This document shows, piece after piece, positions 50,016 through 60,695 of a stretch of 64,000 nt of DNA. Origin of the DNA: Chloroflexota bacterium (GTDB lineage Bacteria > Chloroflexota > Dehalococcoidia > Lucifugimonadales > Lucifugimonadaceae); the NCBI GenBank assembly GCA_002730555.1, contig PCAM01000002.1, positions 120,860 through 184,859 of the forward strand, read 5' to 3'. Below the pieces are notes generated by a model that was not told where the DNA came from, ran no database searches, and worked only from the letters and a program-made list of their open reading frames with translations. Numbering within the stretch: position 1 is the stretch's first letter; the number at the start of each line of letters is the position of its first letter. The translations under genes were made by a program, and so were the position numbers.

Positions 50016-50603
50016 ATGGAAACGGATTCACCAAGTTGGTTGGCGCCGCACGGCGTCGTGATCACAACGATGCTGGCGGCGCTAATGGCCCTGGCCATTG
50101 CTTGCGGGAGCGACGATGGCGAAGACCGGCCGGGCGTTCAGGTTCTAAACGAACCTGGCTCCGTTTCCGGATCGGTCTCAGGCTCCGTCTCCGGAACGGT
50201 GTCGGGGGCGCCCGGTGTGGTTGGAGAGAAACCAGCCGGGGCGCGTCAGGTCAACGTGGTTCTGAACGAGTGGGCAATAGAGCCGGAGGTTGATGTGGTG
50301 AGTTCAGGCGAGATCTTTTTCGTCGCCTCAAACGAGGGGCCGAACGATCCGCACGAACTCGTGATTATCCGCTCCGACCTTCCGATCTACCAGCTACCTG
50401 TAGACGAGCGCGGCTTCGTGCCCGAGGATGAAGTGGACTTCATCGGTGAGATCGAATCGTTTGCTCCGGGATCACAGGCCTCCGGTACTTTCGACCTCTC
50501 GCCGGGCAGATACATTTTCATCTGCAATATCGTCGAATTCGAGGACGATGAGTGGGAGAGCCACTACCTCGAAGGCATGCGCCTCGAGTTCACCGTTCAG
50601 TAG
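50016..50603 (+). CDS. Secreted lipoprotein with cupredoxin-like domain
   Basis: Lipobox-like ALAIAC; linker GSVSGSVSGSVSGTVSG; EWAIEPEVDVVSSGEIFFVASNEGPNDPHELVIIRSD...GTFDLSPGRYIFICNI. Confidence 0.75.
   Translation: METDSPSWLAPHGVVITTMLAALMALAIACGSDDGEDRPGVQVLNEPGSVSGSVSGSVSGTVSGAPGVVGEKPAGARQVNVVLNEWAIEPEVDVVSSGEIFFVASNEGPNDPHELVIIRSDLPIYQLPVDERGFVPEDEVDFIGEIESFAPGSQASGTFDLSPGRYIFICNIVEFEDDEWESHYLEGMRLEFTVQ
50158..50208 (+). repeat. Short in-frame 12-bp tandem repeat coding GSVS units
   Basis: ggctccgtttccggatcggtctcaggctccgtctccggaacggtgtcg = GSVSGSVSGSVSGTVS. Confidence 0.75.
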
Positions 50604-50615
50604 GAAAGGACGACG

Positions 50616-51644
50616 GTGACTAAGAGCATGCAAGGCACCCGGGCGTTAGCCCTTCTCGCGCTGTTCGCGATTCTCTCCGTGCTGGTCGCTGCGTGCGGCT
50701 CCGACAGCGATGACTCACTGGTCGTCTACTCGGGCCGCACGAGCAGCCTTGTGCGACCGCTGCTCGAGCAGTTCAACCGAGACACCGGCGTACTCATTCA
50801 GGTCCGGTATGCCAGCAGCGCGGCAATAGCAGCGCTGGTCCTGGAGGAAGGTGACAGGAGTCCGGCTGACGTGGTGTTCCTGCAGGACTCGGGAGCTCTC
50901 GGCGCGCTATCGGCGGAAGGCATGCTCACTCAGCTTCCAGGGTCCATCCTGGAACGCGTCGACCCGCAGTTCCGAGCAGCCAACGAAGAGTGGGTCGGGA
51001 CATCCGGGCGTGCTCGGACCGTCGTGTACAACACGGAAACGATCGATCCGGCTGCGGACCTTCCTGACTCGATCCTTGATTTCACGGACCCGCAGTGGAA
51101 GGGACGCCTGGGCTGGGCGCCCGCAAACGCCTCGTTCCAGGCGTTCGTCACCGGCATGCGTGTGTTGCTGGGGGACGCAGCGACCGAGGATTGGCTCCGC
51201 GGCATCCTGGCGAATGACGTGAGGGAGTACGGCAACAACATCACCACGGTCCTCGGGGCGGCCAGTGGTGAGATGGACGTCGGTTTCGTGAACCACTACT
51301 ACCTGGAGCGATTCCTCGAAGAGGAGGGGGAGGACTTCGGGGCGCGCAACCACTTCATCGGCAACGGCGACCCCGGCGCGCTCATCTTGACCGCGGGGGC
51401 AGGTGTCCTGAAGTCCAGCGGAAACAAAGACCGGGCGGAAGGGTTCATCAGGTACCTGCTGGAGGCGGACGCGCAGCAGTACTTCTCGGACGAGACGAAG
51501 GAGTATCCGCTGATCGAAGGCGTCGGTCCCAGCGGGAACCTGCCGCCGATATCGACGCTCGATCCTCCGGTGGTTGATCTCAGTGGCCTCGATGACCTGC
51601 GAGGAACCCTGAACCTGCTCAGAAAAGTCGGGGCACTGGATTGA
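50616..51644 (+). CDS. Iron(III) ABC transporter substrate-binding lipoprotein (FutA/AfuA-like)
   Basis: LVAACGSDSDDSLVVYSGRTSSLVRPLLEQFNRDTGVLIQVRYASSAAIAALVLEEGDRSPADVVFLQDSGALGALSAEGML; GTG start. Confidence 0.9.
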   Translation: MTKSMQGTRALALLALFAILSVLVAACGSDSDDSLVVYSGRTSSLVRPLLEQFNRDTGVLIQVRYASSAAIAALVLEEGDRSPADVVFLQDSGALGALSAEGMLTQLPGSILERVDPQFRAANEEWVGTSGRARTVVYNTETIDPAADLPDSILDFTDPQWKGRLGWAPANASFQAFVTGMRVLLGDAATEDWLRGILANDVREYGNNITTVLGAASGEMDVGFVNHYYLERFLEEEGEDFGARNHFIGNGDPGALILTAGAGVLKSSGNKDRAEGFIRYLLEADAQQYFSDETKEYPLIEGVGPSGNLPPISTLDPPVVDLSGLDDLRGTLNLLRKVGALD

Positions 51645-53140
51645 CCGATTCCGGGATCGCCCGACCGTTACCGGATGGGCCGGTTCTCTCCTCGGGGCGC
51701 CGGGTTCGCGGCCGGGCCCGGTCCTACGTTGTCGATAAGCCACTGATCGCAGGTGCGATCGCGATCTTTGCAATTCTGGCGATCGTTTACACGTTCTCGA
51801 TCGGGATCTGGGCCACGGCCGGGGCGAGCATTACGGCCGATGAGCCGTTCTACCTGCTCACGACTCAGAGCATCATCCACGACCGGGACCTTGATCTGAA
51901 CAACCAGTACGCGACCCGATCCTACACGGAGTTTTTTGACCACCGTGATGGACTGTGGAGACAGTCGGTCCCCGCGGAAAACGGCAGGCTGCTGAGCCCG
52001 CACAACCCCGGTCTACCGCTCCTGCTTGTGCCCGGGTACCTGGCTGGGCGGCTAGCTGGCGCCCAGGCCCAGATGCTTCTAATTACCGCCGCGACGTTCG
52101 CTTTCACTTATGTTCTAGCGGCCCGGCTTACTGACCGGCACGGTTTGAGTTTCCTGGCGACGCTCGGTATCGGTATCACTCCCACCGCATTCGTGTACTC
52201 GACCGAGCTCTACCCCGAGGTGCCGGCCGCATTGACCCTCGTGCTCGGCCTGCTGATCGTCACCCGGCAAGGCCGTCCCGGCGTGAGGGATGCGATCGCG
52301 CTGACCGTGCTCCTCAGCGCCATGATGTGGCTGGGGGTCAAATACGCGCCTCTCGGTCTGATCACTGCGCTAGTCTTCCTGGTGCGTGGCAACGGGAACG
52401 CGAGATATGTCTTCCTTGCGGCCTCAGCTGCTTCAGGGATCTACTTCGCGTGGTTCCATCTTGAGACCTACGGTGGGCTCACGCCGTACGCAGTCAACGT
52501 CATTTACGCCGGCGGGACCTCGACTGAGATAATCGAACAGCACCTCGCGTTAACTGACCGCTTCTATCGCATCTGGGGTCTGTTCATAGACGGGCGGTTC
52601 GGTCTGGCGCGATGGGCGTTCATCGTCTTCCCGGCTGTCGCGGGACTGGCATTACTCCCCTGGCACGGCTGGCGGCACCACGTGGTGCTGGTCCTGATCT
52701 CGACACAGCTTCTGATAGCCACCTTCGTCGCCATCACCATGATGGGCTGGTGGTTCCCGGGCCGCACGCTTGCCGTAGTGCTCCCGTTGCTGGTGATCCC
52801 GCTCACGCTCCTGCTGGCCGAGTTACCGACGAAGCTGAGGTGGATTGCAGGGCTGCTCGGCGCACACACGGTCGCGACCACGTTCGCGCTGGCACATGCG
52901 GGGCATGCCCGCGAGATTCGGTTGGCGGTCAACCCGTTCGAGATGAACTCACCTGTTTACCAGGGAATCGTCTGGCTGTTCCCGAACTACACGGCCTGGG
53001 ACGCCCACACCTGGGTGACAACAGTCGCCTGGCAGCTCGCGGCAATCTTAACGCTGGGAGTGGTCACCGCGACACAACGGCGTCGACGCGGCACGATCTC
53101 TTCCGTCAGCGTCCCGGCCGTTTGGGTTGACCGAGGTTAA
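51641..53140 (+). CDS. Polytopic membrane protein, GT-C/family 39-like glycosyltransferase candidate
   Basis: ITADEPFYLLTTQSIIHDRDLDLNNQY luminal D/E motif after TM1, about 10 TMs; 4-bp overlap with upstream gene. Confidence 0.65.
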   Translation: MTDSGIARPLPDGPVLSSGRRVRGRARSYVVDKPLIAGAIAIFAILAIVYTFSIGIWATAGASITADEPFYLLTTQSIIHDRDLDLNNQYATRSYTEFFDHRDGLWRQSVPAENGRLLSPHNPGLPLLLVPGYLAGRLAGAQAQMLLITAATFAFTYVLAARLTDRHGLSFLATLGIGITPTAFVYSTELYPEVPAALTLVLGLLIVTRQGRPGVRDAIALTVLLSAMMWLGVKYAPLGLITALVFLVRGNGNARYVFLAASAASGIYFAWFHLETYGGLTPYAVNVIYAGGTSTEIIEQHLALTDRFYRIWGLFIDGRFGLARWAFIVFPAVAGLALLPWHGWRHHVVLVLISTQLLIATFVAITMMGWWFPGRTLAVVLPLLVIPLTLLLAELPTKLRWIAGLLGAHTVATTFALAHAGHAREIRLAVNPFEMNSPVYQGIVWLFPNYTAWDAHTWVTTVAWQLAAILTLGVVTATQRRRRGTISSVSVPAVWVDRG

Positions 53141-53324
53141 TCGATTCGTATGGATGACGATACACGGGCTACCAGCGTACTCGGTTCACGGCGAAAATCG
53201 GTACCAATCTTCACCATGAACGGCCGCGTAAGGGGCCAGCACCTGCACCCGCGAAAGGAATCCCCGACAACGGTCGGCCAATCTATCGTTCAAGACCAAA
53301 GCTCTGGGTCCAGGTACATCTGAA

Positions 53325-54827
53325 ATGCAGAAATCGACACCGACTCCTTCCACCACGCCTACAAATGCCGAGCGACGGCCAGGGCCATCGGTCGCGATGT
53401 ATCGAACGACGCGATTCGTAGATAGTTCTGGGCGGTCACATCACGCAGATCCACCGAGGTCACCTAAAAGCCGACCGGGACAGATCTGCGTCATCGGCGG
53501 CGCCGGGTACGTCGGCCTGACGACGGCGCTGGGATTCGCGGAAACTGGTCGCAGGGTTGTTGCCGTCGACATCGACGAAGGTCGTGTTGCGCAGCTGAAC
53601 CGTGGCGTGTCGCCAATCTACGAACGCGGCATCGAAGAAATGCTTCGCAGGAACCTGGACACTGGACGGTTGTCGTTCGCAATCGACCCGGTCGACGCCA
53701 TAGCGCAAAGCGACACCATATTCATCGCGGTGGGAACCCCTGCGAGTGCGAACGGTCGACCAGACCTCTCCCAGGTGATTTGCGTCTCCGAGACGATCGC
53801 CCGGCATCTGCGCGGCTACACGGTCGTCGCAATCCGTAGCACGGTCCCGACTGGGACTACTGCGACAGTGCGTGAGATCTTGGGCCAGGACCACGACGAA
53901 GGGGTAGATTTCGATCTCGTGGTGAACCCCGAGTTCTTGCGCGAGGGAAATGCGCTCGAAGATTTTTTCTATCCCGATCGACTCGTGTTTGGCACGAGTT
54001 CAAAATTTGCCGGCGAATGGATGCGAGAGTTGTACCGCCCTATCATCAGCGGCGAAAATCGCTGGAACGAAGGCAAGCAGGACCGGGAGCTCAGACCGAC
54101 ACCCCTAATCGAGACAAATCTCACCGACGCGGAACTGATCAAACACGCTGCGAATGCGTTCCTCGCTACCCGCGTATCGTTCATTAACGAAGTCGCAGCG
54201 ATCTGCGAACGAGTCGGGGCGGATATCGACCAAGTTAAGGCCGGGTTGAGCCAGGACCCTCGAATTGGGGAGTCTCACCTGAACCCGGGTCTAGGGTTTG
54301 GCGGCCCGTGCCTGGAAAAGGACCTGACCGCACTAGTCACCATCGCCGAGGATGCCGGAGTTGATCCGGTGGTCATGCGCGCGGTTCTGGACCGCAACGA
54401 ACGGCAGGTTGTGTCCGTCCTCTCAAAGGTCAGGGGGCTGCTCGGGCCAAGTCTTCACGGGCGGCCGATAGCGATCCTGGGCGTTGCCTTCAAGGCGCAT
54501 ACGAACGACGTGCGTAACTCGCTGGCGCTGCGGATAGCCCACGCACTCGAGAATGACGGTGCCGCGGTCCGTGTGTACGACCCGATGGGGATGCCACAAG
54601 CGCGTAATGAACTGCACCAAACGGTGTTCTGTTCCGACGTTTACGAAGCAGTCAAAGGGACCCAGGCAATTCTCGTCCTCACAGAGTGGCCGGAGTTTGC
54701 GGAACTGGATTTCAGACGCGTTAGGCGGCTGGTTGATTGCCCAATAGTTATTGATGGCAGAAACGTTCTTGACGCCCGCGCGCTGCGATCAAACGGGTTC
54801 CAATACCTAGGAATCGGTCGCCGGTGA
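53325..54827 (+). CDS. UDP-glucose/GDP-mannose dehydrogenase family protein
   Basis: ICVIGGAGYVGLTTALGFAETGRRVVAVDIDEGRV, NPEFLREGNALEDFFYPDR, LGFGGPCLEKDLTAL; true start probably internal. Confidence 0.93.
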   Translation: MQKSTPTPSTTPTNAERRPGPSVAMYRTTRFVDSSGRSHHADPPRSPKSRPGQICVIGGAGYVGLTTALGFAETGRRVVAVDIDEGRVAQLNRGVSPIYERGIEEMLRRNLDTGRLSFAIDPVDAIAQSDTIFIAVGTPASANGRPDLSQVICVSETIARHLRGYTVVAIRSTVPTGTTATVREILGQDHDEGVDFDLVVNPEFLREGNALEDFFYPDRLVFGTSSKFAGEWMRELYRPIISGENRWNEGKQDRELRPTPLIETNLTDAELIKHAANAFLATRVSFINEVAAICERVGADIDQVKAGLSQDPRIGESHLNPGLGFGGPCLEKDLTALVTIAEDAGVDPVVMRAVLDRNERQVVSVLSKVRGLLGPSLHGRPIAILGVAFKAHTNDVRNSLALRIAHALENDGAAVRVYDPMGMPQARNELHQTVFCSDVYEAVKGTQAILVLTEWPEFAELDFRRVRRLVDCPIVIDGRNVLDARALRSNGFQYLGIGRR

Positions 54828-55792
54828 GAGTCCTAGTAACTGGATGCGCTGGATTCATCGGGGCGCGCGTGGCGGCAATGCTTATCGAACGCGGAGACGA
54901 GGTGATCGGCATCGACAGCATGAACAATGCGTACGACGTCCGGTTGAAACAGTGGCGACTCAAACAATTCTCGAGGGCTCCCAATTTCCGGCACGCCCGC
55001 GTAAACGTGGTTACCCCACTGGACTCGGAGTGGTTGTTCGTCGACGGACCCGTGGACGCCGTCGTCAACCTAGCGGCCAGGGCCGGAGTGCGCGATAGCG
55101 TCGCCAATCCGGCCCCCTATTACGAGACCAACGTGATGGGAACGCTGCGCCTCCTTGAGTTATGTGTGCAGCACGACATCCCGAAATTCGTACTGGCTTC
55201 ATCGTCGAGCGTCTACGGCGACAGTCAAGGACCATTCAAGGAAGAGGCCCCAACGGACCGGCCCATGTCACCGTATGCGGCATCAAAGATCGCGGCAGAG
55301 CATCTTTGCTACGTCTACCATGAGCTGCACGGATTGGACGTGACCGTGTTTCGGTACTTCACGGTCTACGGCCCTGCCGGTCGGCCCGATATGGGGATCT
55401 ACAGGTTCACGCGCTGGATTCACGAAGGCGAGCCGATACTGCTTTACGGGGATGGGGAGCAGAAGCGCGACTTCACATTCGTGGACGATGTGGCCCGGGG
55501 GACGGTAGCTGGCCTGACGCATCTGGGCTTTGAGACGATCAACCTCGGTGCTGACCACCCGGTTACGGTGAATTGCGTCCTCGACCATCTGGCACGTCAC
55601 ATTGGTCGAATGCCCGAAATTCAGACCACACCTGCCCACGCGGCAGATGTCCCGGCGACCTGGGCAGACATCGGGGTCGCCCGTCGGCTACTCAACTGGC
55701 AGCCCGAAACTTCGCTGGAGTGCGGGCTTGAAAAGACCTCTGGCTGGTACGCGACCAACCGTGATTGGGCCGTCAACATACAGACGCGGTAA
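54824..55792 (+). CDS. NAD-dependent epimerase/dehydratase (UDP-glucuronate 4-epimerase-like)
   Basis: VLVTGCAGFIGARVAAMLIERGDEVIGIDSMNNAYD, SSSSVYGD, YAASKIAAE, RYFTVYGPAGRPDM; overlaps the dehydrogenase by 4 bp. Confidence 0.93.
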   Translation: MRVLVTGCAGFIGARVAAMLIERGDEVIGIDSMNNAYDVRLKQWRLKQFSRAPNFRHARVNVVTPLDSEWLFVDGPVDAVVNLAARAGVRDSVANPAPYYETNVMGTLRLLELCVQHDIPKFVLASSSSVYGDSQGPFKEEAPTDRPMSPYAASKIAAEHLCYVYHELHGLDVTVFRYFTVYGPAGRPDMGIYRFTRWIHEGEPILLYGDGEQKRDFTFVDDVARGTVAGLTHLGFETINLGADHPVTVNCVLDHLARHIGRMPEIQTTPAHAADVPATWADIGVARRLLNWQPETSLECGLEKTSGWYATNRDWAVNIQTR

Positions 55793-56117
55793 TGTTCGCA
55801 TGGCCGAACTCCGATCGCAGTTCATCATTTGCTTGACATGCGGTTTGCCATTCCTCTAAACCTACAGGGCGTAGCCCATGGCAGAAACCCGGTGAGCCTT
55901 CACGCGGTCGAAAGAGGACCCTTCAACCGCCCATCGCGATCCATCCATCGACTACAACGTCCGAGTAAGGCCGTCCGCCCCGCAGTTCACCGGGCACACC
56001 CAGATCCGCGAAACACCCTCTACCACAGGCACAGCGGAAGATTCAGCCGCCACGAGGGTCACGACGCCCCGGTTACACTCTCGCCAATGCGCTGAGCTTG
56101 AAGACACGGGGGGCAAC

Positions 56118-59100
56118 ATGGTCAACGATCACACGAACGATCCTCAGACTGTCGACGAATCGCTGCTGGGTGGGTTGAAATGGCGATGCATTGGCCCACC
56201 GCGCGGAGGGCGAGTGGTCGCCGTGGCGGGCGACCCCGACGAACTCGGCACCTTTTATTTCGGAGCCTGCGCCGGTGGGGTGTGGAAGACGGAAGATGCC
56301 GGCACTTACTGGGAAAACGTTTCGGATGGGTTCTTCGGGACCGCATCGGTGGGCGCAATTGCGGTCTCAGAATCTGATCCTAACGTGATCTATGCCGGTA
56401 CTGGCGAGGCGTGTATCCGCGGAGACGTTACGCATGGGGACGGCGTCTATCGCTCTACCGATCGGGGTCGTACATGGAAGAATCTCGGGCTGGGCGACAC
56501 GCGACATATTTCCCGTGTTCGAATACATCCCGACAACCCGGACATCGCCTATGTTGCCGCTCTCGGCCACGCGTTCGGCCCGAACACTGAACGAGGCATC
56601 TTTCGAACCGCGGACGGCGGCGCCACATGGGAAAGCGTGCTTTTCAAGAGCGAAAACGCCGGGGCGGCTGATCTGGCGCTTGACCCATCGAATCCGAGGA
56701 TCCTTTACGCGGCAATCTGGCAGGCTCGTCGCAACTTCTGGAGCATGACGAGCGGCGGGCCGGACAGCGGCCTGTGGCGATCGACAAACGGCGGCGATAC
56801 CTGGACCGAAATCACGGATAACCCCGGACTCCCCGACGGCCTGAAAGGACGAATCGGTGTTGCCGTGTCGCCTGCGAAACCAGGCCGGCTCTGGGCGACC
56901 ATCGAGGCCGAGGATTGCGGCATTTACAGGTCGGACGATTACGGAGACAACTGGGAGCTGGTAAGCGATGAACGCGATCTACAGGGCCGCCCCTGGTACT
57001 ACCAGCACATTTTTGCCGATTCGCAGGACGCAGACACAGTCTGGATCCTGAACTACAGCGCCTGGAAGTCGATCGATGGCGGGGCGACCTTCTCGCAAGT
57101 CAGCACACCTCACGGCGATAACCACGATCTGTGGATCGACCCCAAAAATCCGCGCCGGATGATCGAAGGCAACGACGGTGGCGCCTGTGTCTCGTTAAAC
57201 GGCGGTGATTCCTGGTCCACGATCTACAACCAGATGACATCGCAGTTTTACCACGTTGCGACGGACGATCGGTACCCGTACAGGGTGCTCGGCACGCAGC
57301 AGGACAACTCGGCGATCAGTGTGCCATCACGCACGAACATAGGCGCCATCCCGTGGAGCGATTGTTACCCAGTAGGCAGCTCGGAGAGCGGCTATATCGT
57401 CGTGGATCCCAGAGATCCGGACGTTGTCATTTCCGGCGCCATTGGTAGTTCTCCGGGTGGCGGTGGAAACATGCTTCGATACGACCACAAGACGGGGCAG
57501 GTGCGCATCATCACCGTCTGGCCTGAGGCGTACACCGGATGGGGAGCCAAAGATTGGAAGTACCGGTTCCAGTGGACCTATCCGATCCAATTCTCTCCCC
57601 ACGATCCAACGGTGCTGCACGCTACCGGGAACGTCGTATTTCGTTCGACGGACCAGGGATCGAACTGGGAACCGATCTCGCCCGACCTGACCCGTAACGA
57701 CGTAACGAAGATGGAGCCTTCTGGCGGTCCGATTACAAAGGACACGTCCGCGGCCGAGATGTACGGCACAATCTTCAGCTTCGTAGAGTCGTCCCATGAG
57801 GCCGGCGTGTACTGGGCCGGCTCGGACGATGGGCTGGTCCACCTGTCACGGGATGGTGGTGCGAACTGGAACCCGATCACGCCGATGCAACTGCCGGAGT
57901 GGAGCATGATCAATATGATCGAGCTGTCTCCGCACGACCCGGCGACGGCGTACCTGTCGGCGACCCTGTACAAGCTCGACGATAATCGACCGCTCTTGTA
58001 CAAGACAGATAATTACGGGGACAGCTGGATCGAGATCACCTCCGGAATCCCGGAATACGACTTCACCCGCTGCATCCGAGAAGACACGGTACGCCGTGGC
58101 CTTCTTTACTGCGGCACAGAAACTTCTGCGTATGTGTCGTTCGATGACGGTGGTGAGTGGCAGCCGCTCCGCGCGAATATGCCGGTGGTCCCTGTCTACG
58201 ATATGCAGGTCAAAGGCACCGACCTGATTGCGGCGACACACGGGCGTTCATTCTGGATTCTTGACGATCTTGAACAGCTCAGGCAGATGACGACAGACGT
58301 GACGAGCGATACGTTCAAGTTGTTCAAGCCGCGTACGACCGTGAGATCTGCGGCATCGTTTGGTGGAAGCAAGCCCGCACCGGGCAAGAGCTACCAACTT
58401 GGCCTCGGCTCGAACGTTACATTCACAGAGAGTGACACGCCGGAAGGCGCACGTGAGCTCAAGTTCCTCGACGCAGGTTCAAATCCACCGTCCGGCCCGG
58501 TATTCGCCTATTTCCTGAGAGAGGAATCGGCTGAGGGACAGGAAGTGGTGCTAACCGTTTCGGATGGAGCCGGTGAGACTATCCGTACCTTCTCGTCCAA
58601 CAAACCGGAAAACGAGGAGGAGAACGACAAACCCAGAGAACGACGGGTTCCTGCGAATGCGGGCGTTAATCGATTCGTCTGGGATACTCGATACGGGCCC
58701 GCCCGGCATGTCCCTGGCGACAAAACGACGGAAGATCGGCTGAGGGGGCCGCTTGCGCCGCCCGGAAACTACAGCGTCTCGGTCACGGTCGGTGGTGAGA
58801 TCCAGACCGAAAGCTTTGAGATCGTGAAGGATCCTCGTGTGCCCGCGACCACCGATGACTTCAAAGCGCAGTTCGACTTGCTTATCGAGATCCGTGACAG
58901 GTTGTCCGAAGTCCATGACTCGATTAACACGATCCGCGGCCTCAAACGCCAGGCGGATGAGTGGACCCGTCGCACTCGTGACCACAGCGCTGCGGACGCT
59001 GTTTCCTCGGCGGCTTCTTCGTTGAAGGACAAACTCAGCGCGATCGAAGAAGAGCTGATTCAGACCGAATATCGGGGCGCCCGCGACCGGCTAAATCTGC

Positions 59101-59321
59101 CCACGAAACTGAACGTGAAACTCGCTGAGATCACCAACGTGGTCGCAGCGGCCGACTTCGCACCACCTCAGCAGGCGCGTGATGTGATGGTGGATGTAGG
59201 GAGCCGAATTGCGCCACATATAGAACGACTCACGGAGGTAGTAAACACCGACGCGGCGGAGTTCGAAAACCTGGTGCATGAACTGGAGTTGCCCGCTATC
59301 GTCGCCGACCCGACACCATGA
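56118..59321 (+). CDS. Large BNR/sortilin (VPS10)-like beta-propeller protein
   Basis: 1067 aa; repeated S/T-x-D-x-G-x-T/N-W motifs (KTEDAGTYWENV, RSTDRGRTWKNLG, RTADGGATWESV, RSTNGGDTWTEI, RSTDQGSNWEPI, LSRDGGANWNPI, KTDNYGDSWIEI). Confidence 0.9.
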   Translation: MVNDHTNDPQTVDESLLGGLKWRCIGPPRGGRVVAVAGDPDELGTFYFGACAGGVWKTEDAGTYWENVSDGFFGTASVGAIAVSESDPNVIYAGTGEACIRGDVTHGDGVYRSTDRGRTWKNLGLGDTRHISRVRIHPDNPDIAYVAALGHAFGPNTERGIFRTADGGATWESVLFKSENAGAADLALDPSNPRILYAAIWQARRNFWSMTSGGPDSGLWRSTNGGDTWTEITDNPGLPDGLKGRIGVAVSPAKPGRLWATIEAEDCGIYRSDDYGDNWELVSDERDLQGRPWYYQHIFADSQDADTVWILNYSAWKSIDGGATFSQVSTPHGDNHDLWIDPKNPRRMIEGNDGGACVSLNGGDSWSTIYNQMTSQFYHVATDDRYPYRVLGTQQDNSAISVPSRTNIGAIPWSDCYPVGSSESGYIVVDPRDPDVVISGAIGSSPGGGGNMLRYDHKTGQVRIITVWPEAYTGWGAKDWKYRFQWTYPIQFSPHDPTVLHATGNVVFRSTDQGSNWEPISPDLTRNDVTKMEPSGGPITKDTSAAEMYGTIFSFVESSHEAGVYWAGSDDGLVHLSRDGGANWNPITPMQLPEWSMINMIELSPHDPATAYLSATLYKLDDNRPLLYKTDNYGDSWIEITSGIPEYDFTRCIREDTVRRGLLYCGTETSAYVSFDDGGEWQPLRANMPVVPVYDMQVKGTDLIAATHGRSFWILDDLEQLRQMTTDVTSDTFKLFKPRTTVRSAASFGGSKPAPGKSYQLGLGSNVTFTESDTPEGARELKFLDAGSNPPSGPVFAYFLREESAEGQEVVLTVSDGAGETIRTFSSNKPENEEENDKPRERRVPANAGVNRFVWDTRYGPARHVPGDKTTEDRLRGPLAPPGNYSVSVTVGGEIQTESFEIVKDPRVPATTDDFKAQFDLLIEIRDRLSEVHDSINTIRGLKRQADEWTRRTRDHSAADAVSSAASSLKDKLSAIEEELIQTEYRGARDRLNLPTKLNVKLAEITNVVAAADFAPPQQARDVMVDVGSRIAPHIERLTEVVNTDAAEFENLVHELELPAIVADPTP

Positions 59322-59372
59322 ACCGAATACGGACTCAGGCTGCAACGTTGAAACGCATGATAGGGCTGGCGC

Positions 59373-60587
59373 ATGCGTAACTTCGCGCTCATAACGTCGG
59401 CGGATCTCGTCGTTCGTTCGGCGTACCAGATGGGAAAGACACCCCTACTGCCGATATTCGCGGCCACACTGGGGGCGTCGGACGCTTTTCTGGGGTTGAT
59501 CGTGTCGGTATCAACGCTAACCGGTATGGTGCTGAAACCCCTCGTTGGAGCTCTGTCAGACCGATGGGGCAGACGGTCGTGGCTGCTCGCGGGTACGGCC
59601 TTCTTTGCCCTGATGCCGTTCACGTACCAGTTTGTAGATACACCGGGCCAGCTGTTCGCCGTACGATTGATTCACGGTACCGCGACGGCCATCTATGGAC
59701 CCGTTACGCTCGCTTACGTTGCAGAGTTGTCCGGCGGTCGTATTGCGGAACGATTTGGATGGTTCGGCACCGCCCGGAACGCAGGATACGTTATTGGCCC
59801 GGCCGCGGCCGGTTGGATGCTTGTGACGATGTCACCGGTAGCTGTGTTCACCGTGATCGGCCTTATCAGCGCGCTTGCGTTCTTGCCCGTCCTTCTGCTC
59901 GGCGAGTCGAGACCCGCTCAAAAAGTTGAGGCAACTCCGGTTTTGTCTGGCGCTCGACATTCACTTCTCAACGGGGTACGTACCCCGGCGGTCTGGGCCA
60001 CCGGCGCCATGGAGGCGTCCGTCTACATCCCGCTTTATGCCATCAAGGTATTCGTGCCCGTCTACGCGTTGGCCGCAGGCGTCAACGTGGTGCTGGTCGG
60101 AACATTCTTCTCCCTGCAGGCGTTCACGCAGATGGTGGCCACCCCGGGCGGCGGCCGGGTGGCTGACCGCTTGGGTTACATCGTCTCATTTGGGACTGGA
60201 ACCGGCCTCCTCGGCGCGACGCTCGCTTATGTGGCCACCGTCGACTCCGATATAGCGTTCCTCGTGCCTGCGGTTATGATCGGCATCGCCCAGGCGTTGA
60301 TCCTGCCCGCCGCCACGGCCTGGCTCGCGACGTCGATCGACAACAGTCGGCTTGGAACGAGCCTGGGCCTCGTTGGTACTATGCGCAACGCTGGCAAAGT
60401 GGCCGGACCGGTGATGGCTGGTCTGTTGATCGCCTGGGTTGGATTCGCGGCGACGCTGCACATCATGGCCGCGGTGCTGGTGATAGTGTCAATTTTGATC
60501 TGGGCCCGCGGGGCCTTTGCCGTACGTCAGAAATCCTCGCTCCGCCGATATTCCGATGGGTCAGAGCGCATATCAACGGCACGTTAG
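59373..60587 (+). CDS. MFS transporter
   Basis: about 12 TM; GMVLKPLVGALSDRWGRRSWLLAGT, GGGRVADRLGYI. Confidence 0.92.
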   Translation: MRNFALITSADLVVRSAYQMGKTPLLPIFAATLGASDAFLGLIVSVSTLTGMVLKPLVGALSDRWGRRSWLLAGTAFFALMPFTYQFVDTPGQLFAVRLIHGTATAIYGPVTLAYVAELSGGRIAERFGWFGTARNAGYVIGPAAAGWMLVTMSPVAVFTVIGLISALAFLPVLLLGESRPAQKVEATPVLSGARHSLLNGVRTPAVWATGAMEASVYIPLYAIKVFVPVYALAAGVNVVLVGTFFSLQAFTQMVATPGGGRVADRLGYIVSFGTGTGLLGATLAYVATVDSDIAFLVPAVMIGIAQALILPAATAWLATSIDNSRLGTSLGLVGTMRNAGKVAGPVMAGLLIAWVGFAATLHIMAAVLVIVSILIWARGAFAVRQKSSLRRYSDGSERISTAR

Positions 60588-60695
60588 CCGTGTACGGTCC
60601 CGTTTTGGGGAATCAGTAATTCCTGTTATGCGAACGCAGACGGCATTGTCACATCGTTCACGACACCTCATTCATCGTTAGCCAGGAGCCCGGGA

